Of a stretch of 64,000 bases of DNA, positions 1-11,200 are shown in pieces; the stretch's first letter is position 1, and every line of letters starts with the position of its first letter. The DNA is taken from positions 188,597,127 through 188,661,126 of the forward strand of contig NC_073693.1 in NCBI RefSeq assembly GCF_029784155.1, read 5' to 3'. The DNA is from Uranotaenia lowii. Its lineage: Eukaryota; Arthropoda; Insecta; Diptera; Culicidae. The translations under genes were made by a program, and so were the position numbers. The notes beneath the pieces are model-generated. The model worked only from the letters and a program-made list of their open reading frames with translations, was not told the origin of the DNA and ran no database searches.

Positions 1-68
1 TAGTTTTAGCTCAAAAACTTCGTAAACGTAGTGTCCGGACACCATTTAGCTGCGGGTAGAACCTATGT

Positions 69-1289
69 ATGCTGGTTATTCACCATGGGTGCACGGATTC
101 ACCGCAGTTCCTACCTAAGTATGTGCTTACATGCATTATTGAGATTAATTAGATCGACAAATCTCCAGTTCTTTTTCAGTAACTTCATTTTTTGTGAAAG
201 ATTTTATGTGGTTTTATGATCTTCTCAAGCGCAATATACAACAATTTAAGAAAAGTTCATTCTCGGCATGACAACAACGAATTATAAAACCATTATAACA
301 GAAAAAGTGATTGTTGTACATGGTATACTTATTTGCAAAGAACCAAGTAGCTTGAAAATCAGGGAATACAAATTGTTGAAGAAACAATTTGCATTGTTTA
401 TTGAAACACCAATAATAAAAAAAACAAAAAACAATATTTTCAATATTCCTTAATAAAGAAAACCGATAGATAACTTTTGTTGATTATATTTAATCATAGG
501 TTTATTTATTAAGGCATTTTACTTATAAGTTTCATTTTGCCGAGTGGATCACTATTTAATCCATGAGGAAGGAGCCTAAATAGTTGCGGTGACTAAACTA
601 GCTTTGATTCTGATTTAGAAGAGGGAAGGGGAACGTTTAGCGTTCAATATCGAAAACGATTTTCCGATGGTACACATTCAGAAGAGTTAACGGAATTACT
701 ACGGAACGCTATTTGCTATTGCTATTTTACCATCATGCACCGTTTCCTTATCACATTCGTTCTGAAAACATTAATACTGTAAACATAAATACTGTAAACA
801 TAAATACTGTTTAAATGTTAAGAAGTAATCGAAGCACATTATGGAACTCATGTTACAAACTAGGGTACTACATTGTATAATGTTGAGAACATGTAATGCA
901 TTTGCTCTTCAAAATTCAATGTACTAGAATGGAAAAAAGTATGTTAATAATTAATTTACTAAAAATGCAAAAATATTTATTTCAACCCCAGAAAACCCCA
1001 GAACTGAATTAGACTAATATTGACGCCCTGAGTCCGAAAATGACCATGGTTTTGTTCAATCAGGTCAGGATATTAGAATACTGTATCTCAAAAAGTTGAC
1101 CTGATACAGCAAAATCAATGTGATATTCTAACTCAGGACACAAAAATTAGTCTAAATCAGAGAGAAACCCCAGACTATTTTTTGGCTGTCACCCAGTGTT
1201 ATCGAACTAAATAATCTGAAAATACATTTGAAAACATACTTAGGCAGAAACTGCGGTGAATTCGTGCACCCATGGTGGATAACCAACAT
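69..1289. repeat. Inverted repeat pair, about 56 bp arms, 1.2 kb apart
   Basis: Positions 69-124 reappear as the reverse complement at 1234-1289 with only a few mismatches. Both arms share the core CACCATGGGTGCACG followed by TTCACCGCAGTT. The arrangement suggests the two ends of a decayed DNA transposon or MITE, or two opposed copies of one repeat. No transposase frame lies between the arms, and no target-site duplication could be settled. Confidence 0.5.
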
Positions 1290-2032
1290 TCAACATACAT
1301 ACATATGTGACCCTTTGGAAATACAATTTTTCAACTTTTATGCAGGATTTCTAACGAGGTTTCGTAATTAATGCCATTTTTTTACTTTATGATACGAATG
1401 GTTGATGATATAGTCAAAAGGATTTTTTACTGTTTTTTTTTCAATATTTCTACAGTTAGTAGCCATTTTGTTCAGTTAGAGGCTAATGCACCTGCATTAT
1501 TTTTAAAAATGTCTCGATAACATGATAATATAACATTAAAAAAATAATACTTTCATCGCGTCACATATACACTGTTTAAACGATGAAACTTTCGAAAACA
1601 CACTTTGTAGTCCATATACGTAACTATAGGTGCTACCGTTGCATGATGTTGCAAATTTGCAACAAAAAATAAAAGGCCATTATATCAGACCAAAATTTAA
1701 AAAAAAAGTTCAATTTATTTTCTATTGTGTTAATTGCATTACTGGAAATGCGAAAATATTTTTTCCAGTAAAATTTTTTTTCCTCGGTGCGAATTGGACT
1801 AGGTCAAAGTTCTGAAAAATAAGCCTATTTTAACATTTCATATTTGTCAGATTGAAGTTGGTCTAATTTGTACATATATACTCGGAAAGTCATTTTTTTA
1901 ATTGAATGGTATCTTGAAGTTAGAAAGATGATTGCCATGAAAAAAAAAAGTGGACTACTTGAATTTCTGCATAATTTACAACAGCATTTATTAATTGTTG
2001 CAAATTTGTTACTTTATGAAACGAAGGGTTAA

Positions 2033-2299
2033 TACACTCCATTCGGGACCGAGGGAAACCATCTAACGTTCCAGTGAGGGATGTGTTGGCTGTGGTAGAC
2101 CTAGATTACATGTTCGAATTATAACTTTACCTTAAATCTATAGATCTTCGTGTATAGATTCCTCTTCCCTTTTCTTTATTCTATTTTCTCCAACTATACT
2201 AACTTTAAATAACGAATTGTAAGTACAACAACAAGAGTTTGGTTGTTTAAAACCTACGGTATAAGCGGTTTCAAATAAAAAAAAAAAAAAAAAAAAACT
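2033..2299 (+). mobile_element. Probable 3' end of a retroposed element with poly(A) tail
   Basis: The segment ends in an AATAAA-like run that passes into about 20 consecutive A residues (about 2277-2297), the normal mark of a reverse-transcribed 3' end. The sequence before the tail has no reading frame, so it may be the 3' UTR of a truncated non-LTR element or a processed transcript. The family is not identified and the left boundary is uncertain. Confidence 0.35.
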
Positions 2300-3363
2300 A
2301 GTGGGACAAAAACCAGCAAAATTTTGCTGATTTCCAGCACAAACAAATTTGCTGTGTAGTCACTTGGTTTGTACGCTCGCTGCTTCTTCACGTAGGCCAG
2401 ATCTCGAGACAAGCGAAGTATTTGCCGAAGTCCAAAGCGTCCACGTTTTTCCGCATCATCAGTAAACCCCTCGATTAAATAAGTTCGTTCCGGATTTTAT
2501 CCTTCATTCAAATGAAAATGAGTATGGACAAATCTGAATCAACCATTGTAAGGAACCGGAGGAAATTTTTGAAAATATTTTTGTGACCCAAACATAAATT
2601 CGGTCAAACTATGTCAAATTTGAGATCAATGTGTGAGCTCATGTTAAGATTAACACTTTATTTAGTTAGAACAAATGATGTCAAATTTCCGTTAAAGTTT
2701 GAGCGACGTTAAGCTACACTTTATAGTGAACCAAAAGAGCTAAAATTTAAGATGGGGCCTTTCGGCAGGCCAAGGAACAATTCTAGTCTCCAAGGTTTTG
2801 AGCTAACCTCTTTATTCGGAGCGCCCTACTCCTCATACGAGAATATGTTTTTCGTACAGCGCGACACCAATAAAACTAAAATTTTCATAAGTTTTTAAAA
2901 CGGGTTTTTTTTTTTGATTTTTACATTCTCAATTCATTAAATTTTTGTTTCTCAAAATCATGTACAGGAGGATCCGAAATAAATTTGTGATGATTTTTCA
3001 GGAGAAGGGCAGTACAGTAGGAATGCAGCAGATTAGAAGACCACATCCATATTTTTACCGGGCAATTTTGTCCAAAAAGAAATTTACTACGAAAATAATC
3101 CACGTGGTTGACTTTAGTTGCTTTGACAAAATTATACCCATAGATTTTGTACATCACAAAAACACGAACGCTATTGAAGAACTGAAAAGAACTAACAATG
3201 ATTTTTTTTTTGGATTCATGCCTAGGTGTAAATGAAGGATCTCGAAATGAATGTACCACATTGACGTTTGAGCTATTAACTTTTATATGAAACAATCATT
3301 TACATAGGAATTTAAATGGTTACTAGGGATAAAATTCATACTTCTATTTTTTAAATTTTATAG

Positions 3364-5049
3364 GGTTACATTTTCATGTCGTAGGAGAATGCGTGGTACG
3401 GGTTCGCTCTGGCCGCCATGAGCGCTCTTATGATAAAGAAAACTATATAGACTTCCGAATGCGCTTGCTTGGCGATGCGGATCATCAGGGCCCTACAGTG
3501 CTTTCGCCAGGAATTCACAGTTTTCCGTTCAAACTGGGACTGCCAGTAGACTTACCATCAACCTTTCTCGGACGGTACGGATGGGTTCAATACTATTGTA
3601 AAGCAGCTCTCCGAGAACCGTCTGGCCTGATACACAAAAACCATCAGGTCTTCATCGTGATGAACCCAATTGATCTGAACACTGAACAGCCTTACTTAGC
3701 GGTACATACTACTTATGGTTATACAAATTTTATGTTTCACCTCATAATTTTTTTATTGGATTACAGGATCCGTTCAAATGCAGCATAGAACATAACGTTG
3801 GTGTAGCCTGCGTGGGTGGTGGCATTGTGAAGTGTAAAATTATATTAGATAGAGGAGGTTATGTTCCCGGTGAATCCATTATGATTACAGCAGCTGTTAC
3901 GAACTCTAGTAGCGTAACCATCAAATCTACAAAGGCAGCTTTGACAGAGGTGCGTATTCGAGTTGATCAGTAAGTCGTTGTCAACATGCTAATGCTGATT
4001 TCAAATCACCGTTGTCCGAAGAATCAATCATCTAAGGTTGTTACAAAATTGAAACTAATATTATCTGAGTTGATGAACATTTTCAATTGTTGAACACATT
4101 TTGAACAATCTTTTTCCTTTCTCTTCAATTTTAACACGTTTTTTTTTTCAACAAGTTTTTCTCTAATATTTCATTTTTGGGCTTGTGATATATCTCAGTT
4201 GGCAAGTCAATTGCTTCCTGAGCCAATGCCCCTGAATTCGAGCCCAAGAGTAAACATCAAACACAGTTGTACTGAATAAGTTTTTTAATAACTGTGCGCC
4301 AACTGCAACGTTGATAAAAAGTCGCGAATGCCATAAAGATGATAAAACGCTTATAATCGAAACAAAAAATATTGATATTTGATATTTTTTGTAATATTTC
4401 ATCAAAACTACATTGATGGATTAAAAACGTTATAAAGTACATATTTTAAATAATTGAACGCACTTCCGGAAAAAAGACTGGCCGTTGAAAAATGATCTAT
4501 ATTTCATGTTAATGTTTCGTCGAACGCATATCTTCTACGTATTTAAATAACTTTATAATTATCATTCAAGACAATCCAATATTTCGCACATGATAAACTC
4601 GTACAAACAGAGAAACGAGAGCTGGCAGTTATTGCCAGAGGAAAAATACGTCCAGGATGTCGTGATGATTGGCAAAACGAATCGTTATACGTGCCACCGC
4701 TGCCGCCAACGAATCTGAGAGGATGCCATCTCATTCGGATCCAATATGATGTTTGTGTAAGTGGAATTTTCTGTGGCCGCAACTTGTATCTCTTTTCTGC
4801 GGCAACATGAAAATGCTTAAATAAAATATTGAAAATATTATCTCTTTTCAGTTTCTAATTGAACCCAAATCATTAGAAAAACAAGTGAAATTGCAACTTC
4901 CCATAACACTCGGTACATACCCATTCAAAAATGGAGACGATGATGACACAAATGAGTGGGCCGAAACGATTTATAAACCTGAAACCCATTATCCGTCAAC
5001 GTTGCCGATCTTTAGACCGTGGCTCCATGAAAAAGCAGATTCGAAGTAA
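3364..5049 (+). CDS. Alpha-arrestin (arrestin-domain-containing protein), 5'-truncated, four exons
   Basis: Four exons join in frame: 3364-3701, 3767-3949, 4571-4756 and 4852-5049 (TAA). All junctions are GT-AG, and the last three exons start in phase 0. The product is about 300 residues here and lacks its N-terminus, because the first exon carries a codon split with an upstream exon outside the recognised sequence. Alpha-arrestins are cytosolic adaptors that link membrane cargo to ubiquitin ligases and endosomal sorting. Family features seen are the arrestin-N strand beginning LHFHVVGECVVRV, the hinge region DPFKCSIEHNVGVACVGGG opening arrestin-C, and the C-terminal strand ending LRGCHLIRIQYDVCFLIEP. 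No PPxY motif is visible at the short C-terminus (ends WLHEKADSK), so it may belong to the insect-expanded ARRDC group lacking that tail. Intron 3 (3950-4570) holds a SINE. It is convergent with Ku70, with 204 bp between stop codons. Confidence 0.85.
4175..4391 (+). mobile_element. tRNA-derived SINE, copy 1
   Basis: A 217-bp insertion in arrestin intron 3 is flanked by an 11-bp direct repeat TAATATTTCAT (4164-4174 and 4392-4402). Its head resembles a tRNA: an A-box-like TATCTCAGTTGGCAAGT near 4191 and a B-box-like AATTCGAGCCC near 4233, then an unrelated body ending in an A/T-rich tail with ATATTTGATATT repeats. A second, opposite copy lies at 18891-19085. Transcription by RNA polymerase III and mobilisation by a LINE are inferred from the family layout. 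Confidence 0.75.
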
Positions 5050-5212
5050 TTTAATCAAAATAAGTGGGAAACGTACAATAAGCACGACTTTCTTAAGTGA
5101 TATTTAGGTTAAGACGGTTGCATTTTGTAAGTTAAGTTCTAAATGAAAGGCATCTGCGGTAAAGTGCCATAAATGCATGTATGGATTCAGATTAGTTTAA
5201 GAAATGATTTTT

Positions 5213-5218
5213 AATAAA
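5213..5218 (+). terminator. Poly(A) signal of the arrestin gene, overlapping a Ku70 signal
   Basis: AATAAA lies 164 bp after the arrestin stop. On the minus strand the overlapping bases 5215-5210 read ATTAAA, placed 39 bp beyond the Ku70 stop codon, and could serve Ku70. The two convergent transcripts would then overlap at their 3' ends. Confidence 0.5.
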
Positions 5219-5253
5219 ACAATTTGTAACAAACGAACAACATATTACAGATA

Positions 5254-8200
5254 TTACAGATTGTGGTGCTCTTTTATTTTGTCAATCAGTTCAGCCTTGT
5301 TCAATTTCGAAATTCCCGCAACGCCTTCTCGCTGGAGATGTGCTCGCAGTGTCGTAACGAGCAATGAATTAGTCTGAAAATAAAAAAAAACGTAGGTATT
5401 CGATTTGTTTGTTTTTTTAAATGAAATAGGCATTGATATTTGAGTTACTGTCTACAAATCTCAAATCTAAAAACAGGTCCTTAAAATTTAACCGATTTCC
5501 ACAAATTTAGTCTCGTTGAAATACTTGAATTGTCTAGTATTTAAATAATTTGAATTTTTAGTATTTAAAAAAAACGAGGATATTTTTTCAACCCTCTACT
5601 GCAAATGCATTTATTCGAAGATTTGTTTTTTTACATTTTTTAGCTTAGCAAAAGATTTCAAACAATTTCCATGCATAAAACAATCAATGGATTCATAGTT
5701 TATGCAGTAGAGGGTTAAAGACATTAACTATACCCTGTTTTTCAATGTTTTAAATGTAGTTGGGAAGAATGACAGCGTGCTGTTAAATTCCTTGAAAACA
5801 AAATGCTTTAAATCATCGTTAAGAGGTTAAAAATTATAAATACCGAAGCAATCAAAAGTCCCATAAATCGAGTACGAAAAAGCATACTCAGCCCCATAAT
5901 TGATATCAGCTCAAAATTTAAGTTCTTATCGATGGATTCAAGTTCCAAAACACGTCTAAAGATCTTCTATTTAGCTTCTAGCAGTCTTTTAATTCAGCTT
6001 AGAAAAAATCGTGAAATGATGAAAAAATTCTTTCTCTTTCTCAATTCCACCCTAGGCATCAGTTCAAATCACCATCTCTCGAATATTTACTATGTTCAGT
6101 ACATGGTGCCGCCATGATGCCACGCGCCGTTTTCCAAACTCGACAAATTGAGGGGTTTGATGAGTTTTTTTCATTTTGCTTTCATTGCTTCGATCGCATC
6201 AGAATGGTCACACAAGTATCAAATTACTTATTGAAAAATAACTTTCCCGGCTTGGGGATCGAACCCCGACCTTCGTGGTGACAATCGCACATGTACCACA
6301 AGGCCACGCCTAGATGTTATTCTAGCTAAAACTAAAACTCGAAGTGTTGGTATGATTTACTTCCTAGCATACCTAGAGGAGCACCCGTCTGCACACCCAA
6401 GTAGCCATAAGCACTAAAGCTTTGCATGTTTATGGCTTTATACCAGCATTCAAGTGCAAAATTACACTATATAAGCACATCAAGTGCAATTTTGCATTAC
6501 AACAGCCCTTCGATTGCTATTCTGCATCATATTAGAATTATACCACTCTTTTGAAATGCAACTAGCATTTTATCAGCTTTGCACAATGCTTTTGAAATGC
6601 AACATAGCTCTAAATCAGAATGACAAATGCTATGTTTTCTAAGCATTAAATTTGCATTACTTAAGCTTGCTTTAATGCTTTTTAGCACTATGTAAGTGCT
6701 ACAGTGGCATTAGGCCAATGCACATAAGCATTGGTTGATGCTGAATTAATGCAAATTTAGGGCACTAGTTGCCAGAAATTTGATTCGAATAGGGCTTTTT
6801 TCAAAGATTTAACGCGGACCTGGTGATAGGTCCACAAGCAGACAAACGTGCCGCTTTTAAGCCTACCCCTTTTCTCATACTGGAAAATGTCCGATCCATG
6901 GATGTCATAAGTTCAATTTCAGGTCATCTTCACCCGAAAACATTCAAAAAAATTATGTGGAAAATTCAACCCGAGAGATCCCCTTAACCCTCATCCGCAT
7001 TAGGGTGTCATTTTGACACCATTGCAAGTTTGAAGGCTTGTTACTTTTTTCAGAAGCTCCAAAATACAAAAATTTCTTCGGGGACCCTAAATGAATTCAA
7101 AAGTTCTTCAATATTGCATCTTTACCTTTTTATGGACGAACCCTGGAAGCCTGGACAAAAAAAACTCCCTTTTCTGACTTTGGGTGTCATTTTGACACCA
7201 CAAAATAAAATCTATTTAAGTCGTTTGAATTATTATGAACTTCATATAAAACTTATATCAAAAGAAACCTTGTAATGTCAGTAAAATATGTTTAGAACAT
7301 TATATACAGCTAAAGTTACAAGTTTTCTCGTTATTCAGCATGAGAGAAAAAAATCTGAAAAAAACATGCCTCACGAAAACTGCTGTAGTTCATATGTTAC
7401 ACGTCCAAAAAAAAGTTAAAGGGGTTGTATATAAGAAACGACCGAGATGTTCACGTAGAATTACGATAGCCTATCTTTTGTCAATGTGTTTTTCAGATTT
7501 AATAAGCGATGATGCGGGACAAAGGGTCTAGAACGCACCTTTGAAGCTTTCCATTAAATATGCTCTTGACTCAATTTCAACATCTATTAATTTTCTCCTA
7601 CTTGGCATTTGCTTTATCTATCCGTCATTTAATTTCAATCTTTAATTCTTCAATCAAGAATTTTCGTCGTAACGTTCACTGCAATGTCATTAAACTATCA
7701 TATAATAATAATCAACGGTGACTAAAGTTTGACGAGTTTTTTTAACAGGAGTTCTTTTTCCATAAATTGTTTATTTTATACCTTCTAATGGTCTGAAACG
7801 GCCGATATGTTTAGTTTGCAACTCTTTACAGCTGCATAACAAAAGGTGAATTAAATATAAGTATAAGTGGCTTCAAGGTCTATATTGTCGAAATGTTTGC
7901 GCCCGACAGTTATGCAAAGAATTCGATCAGCACACGAGCTTTGTATCAAACGCTTGCGAGAAAAGCTTACAATGACTGCTTTGAACTAAACGCTTGACTC
8001 AGTGCAAAAGCTCTCAATCAGTTTAGCCTGCGTCTCATTGGAATCAGTTTCATGTTTTCATTTCCCTTCAGATCGCATAGCAATCACTAGCTTACATTGT
8101 TTCTTTTACATGGGATTTCCGAGGTAGCGATAGAAATAATATATTATTTTTTCATCTATCAACTATAAACGGCCCTTACCAGGGCCACAACATTTCAGAG

Positions 8201-11200
8201 AGAGGTTCTTGAATTTTCATTTTTTGGACGGTGGATGAGCGTTGAGTGGGTGGCGTGCGATGGGTGGGTGGGTGGTTGGTGTGCAATTGTTGTGTGGGTG
8301 GGTTGGTATGCGATGGTTGGATGGGTTGGTATGTGATGGTTGGGTGGGTGTGTGTTAAGTGTGTGATGGTTGGGTGCGTGGGTGGGTGGTGTGCGATGGC
8401 TGAGTGGTGTGCGATGGCTGAGTGGTGTGCGGGTGGATGTCGAGCGATGGATGGGTGGGTGGTGTCTAATGGTGGGTGAGTGGTGTCCAATGATGGGTGG
8501 GTGTGCGATGGGTGGGTGGATGGTGTGCGATGGGTGAGTGGTGTGCGGGTGGATGTCGAGCGATGGGTGGGTGGTGAGCGATGGGTGGGTGGTGGTGTGC
8601 GGGTCGGGTGGCGAGCGATGGGGGGTGGTGTGCGATGGGTGGATGATGTGCGATGAGCGGGTGGGTGGTGTGCAAGTCGGGTGGCGAGCGACGGTGGGTG
8701 GTGTGCGATGATGGGTGATGTGCGATGGGTGGATGGTGAGTGGGTGGGTGGTGTGCGAAGGGAGGATGGTGTGCGGTGGGTGGGTGGTGTGCGGTGGGGA
8801 TGTTGGGTGCTGAGTTGGTGGTGATGTACGATGAGTGGGTGGAGGCTTGCAGTAGGTTTGTGTTGGGCCATTGGTGAATCCAGGCCGGAAACAATGCGGT
8901 TTCTCCTCCACTCCTCCGGTGGCTGGAGCACTCCATCAGGCAGCCTTGGTCGCCAGCTGCTTGCGATGTTGTTTCCTTGAAAGCACGAACATTCCGTGCC
9001 ATTCGTATATGTGCTGAATGAGTATTGGTGTACCAACACATAGCCAACCCAAAATAATGTACGAAAAAGATTTCGGTGAAAGAGAAGTTTTTCGTGACGC
9101 GAGATCCGTTCGCGAATTTCAATTTGCCCCCCATATAGTGTTGCCGTAAGACGTAATTCTACGTCAAAATATTTGCCTTATGCATATGAAGGCTGAAGTT
9201 AATGCCTACATCATGAAGACAAGAAATATTTTTTTAATTTTTTTTTATGAAATGGTCACAAAAAGTTAAAAAAAGTGGTCTAAAAACCTACTTTTCATTC
9301 GATTGCTAGTAAATACTGTTTGAGCGATGGTAGAGTGTTTCAAAAAATATGACTACAAACTTTATTGTAATTCTAACATTTTGCTGTCTTTAGATTTTCG
9401 ATGCAACAAAAATTGAATTTACTGGAATTTTTCAAAGTTGGCTACTTTGCGCGATTTTTTCACTAATTGAAATTTCATCTGTTTTTGTGGTTCTCCGTCA
9501 GGTTGTACCCGGATTTTCAGAGCTTTCTCGCCGTTTGAAGCAATCAAAACTATATCCATTGAAAAGGGAATTTAATCTCCATTCTAGTGAGGTGCACAAT
9601 TTACGCTGTGAGATTTCACAAAAATATGAAAATTATAAACGTAAAATCATTCCTGAATATCTACAACCACAAGCAGCACGTCCAGCAAAACGTGTTTGTT
9701 TGCTCTCCGAGTAGGTACGGTGGGTGGTGATTTGGTCAGAGAGCGAAGCCGACAGACGAAATAATGACTTTCAATTTATTTTTTATGATCTCATATCGAA
9801 TAAGGCTTCCTGTAACCGCCTTTTCAGGTTTATGTTAGTTTAAAGTGTGTTTGCAAACCTTCAACTTCTATAAACACAATAAAGCACGCCGTCGCCGTGA
9901 CCCATTACAAGCCTAGGGTACGGAACTTTTTCACTCATACTTGTTTATTGAAATAGGTATTCATAACCTCAACCTGAAATAACTGAGATGTGCAAGCACT
10001 AATTTTAACGTAGCTTTCACAAACTATGATGGGATACGATAAATTTTTTTGGAAAAATCAATAATAGTTGGTCAACATACGAATCTAAAAAATTGGCCAC
10101 CAAGCACCATACAGTAGTCAATCCGAAAACTTTTTTCACAAATCATCATGACATCGCTTCAAAAATCAATTATTTTATAATGACAGGCACTAGAACTGGT
10201 GAAGGTAACATGTGTCCAAAGCACATTTTATTTCGTTCAGACATATTTTGTTCATTTCAGAAGTTGGTGCATAAACACTGTTTCAAAACAATGACAATGA
10301 CATCGTGAAAGATTATTTTAATCATATAACGACAAAGCAGTGACAACTTCTCCAAAGTATGCGAAGTATACTTCAAAACGTAAAATGATGGTTGACATAT
10401 TCAAACTTAAATTCACGTACCTAATCCAATAAGAATAAATTTGTGAAAATCGGTTCATTGGTTGGCTAGTTATAGCACTATTTTTTTAATACATTTAAGG
10501 TGTTAATCAGTTCAAACATATGAATACAAACCTTTCCCTGGCGTATAGCATCAAGTATCAGTGTAGGATCAGCATCCGAGCCAAGCTTGGGTATTTTTGC
10601 GTTAGGACCCTCAGCATCCGGAGCTTTAGCCCGTTTCTTAGAAGCACCAACTTGGTCTTCGCCGAATAACTCTTGAATTGTGCTCACAAACGGCGATACT
10701 TTCGAATCGATACGTTCGTTATCAGGTTTCGTTGAATCGTACTTCACTGGGTCACTATTATCGAACAACAAAGCTTCAATATTTGTGTATAAAGTTGTAA
10801 GCACTGGATTATCAAACTGTGATGGATGATATTTGAATTTGATCTTTTTTGCCACAGATTTGAAGATATCCACTTGTTCTATTGATATTTCTGGAGCAGG
10901 TCGATCGAATACTTCCAACGCACGAATATCAGCTGAGAAAAAAAATTGCCACAATCATTTATAATTGAACATGTGTATACTTCTTAAAATACCAGCATAT
11001 GGGATAAATTCAATTCTAAATCCACTGTGACGAAAAGGTTCACCATCATCGTCGAAACAGCACTCCTGTGGAATGAGCGCCACCAACCTTAAAAAACGAA
11101 ATAATTTATTATTAGATTAAACTTTAACCTACAAAAACTAAGTAAAAGCTTACTTGGAGGGTTGCTTTCGTCTCATGGTAAGCATACAGAAGGCTGCCTT

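Larger units (their letters stand above)
1..3363. other. Non-coding, repeat-rich DNA left of the arrestin exons
   Basis: No convincing gene is visible. All open frames are short, and overlapping frames on both strands at about 2.92-3.30 kb show no recognisable domain. The stretch holds an inverted-repeat pair (69-124 and 1234-1289), a poly(A)-ended segment (about 2033-2299) and many A/T homopolymers. The first exon or exons of the arrestin gene must lie in here unrecognised or, more likely, to the left of the window. Confidence 0.6.
5374..10531 (-). other. Ku70 intron 8 (5.2 kb), repeat-filled
   Basis: This intron separates the SAP exon from the rest of Ku70. It contains a tRNA-like segment (6248-6313), a TGCA/GCAT-rich stretch (6395-6770), paired palindromes (7003-7200), a G-rich minisatellite (8225-8850) and an unexplained short plus-strand frame (9487-9714). 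The rest is A/T-rich with nothing recognised. Confidence 0.8.

Noticed and set aside
2921..3295. Gene candidates on both strands before the arrestin exon
   Set aside because: The frames overlap each other on opposite strands, are A/T-driven and show no family features. Neither supplies an arrestin first exon.
4183..4245. Functional tRNA gene
   Set aside because: A and B boxes are present, but there is no cloverleaf. The segment is the head of a 217-bp SINE with target duplications.
8176..9134. His/Pro/Thr-rich proteins of 220-290 residues on the minus strand
   Set aside because: Three overlapping frames are open in the same G-rich minisatellite, so they are composition artefacts within a Ku70 intron.
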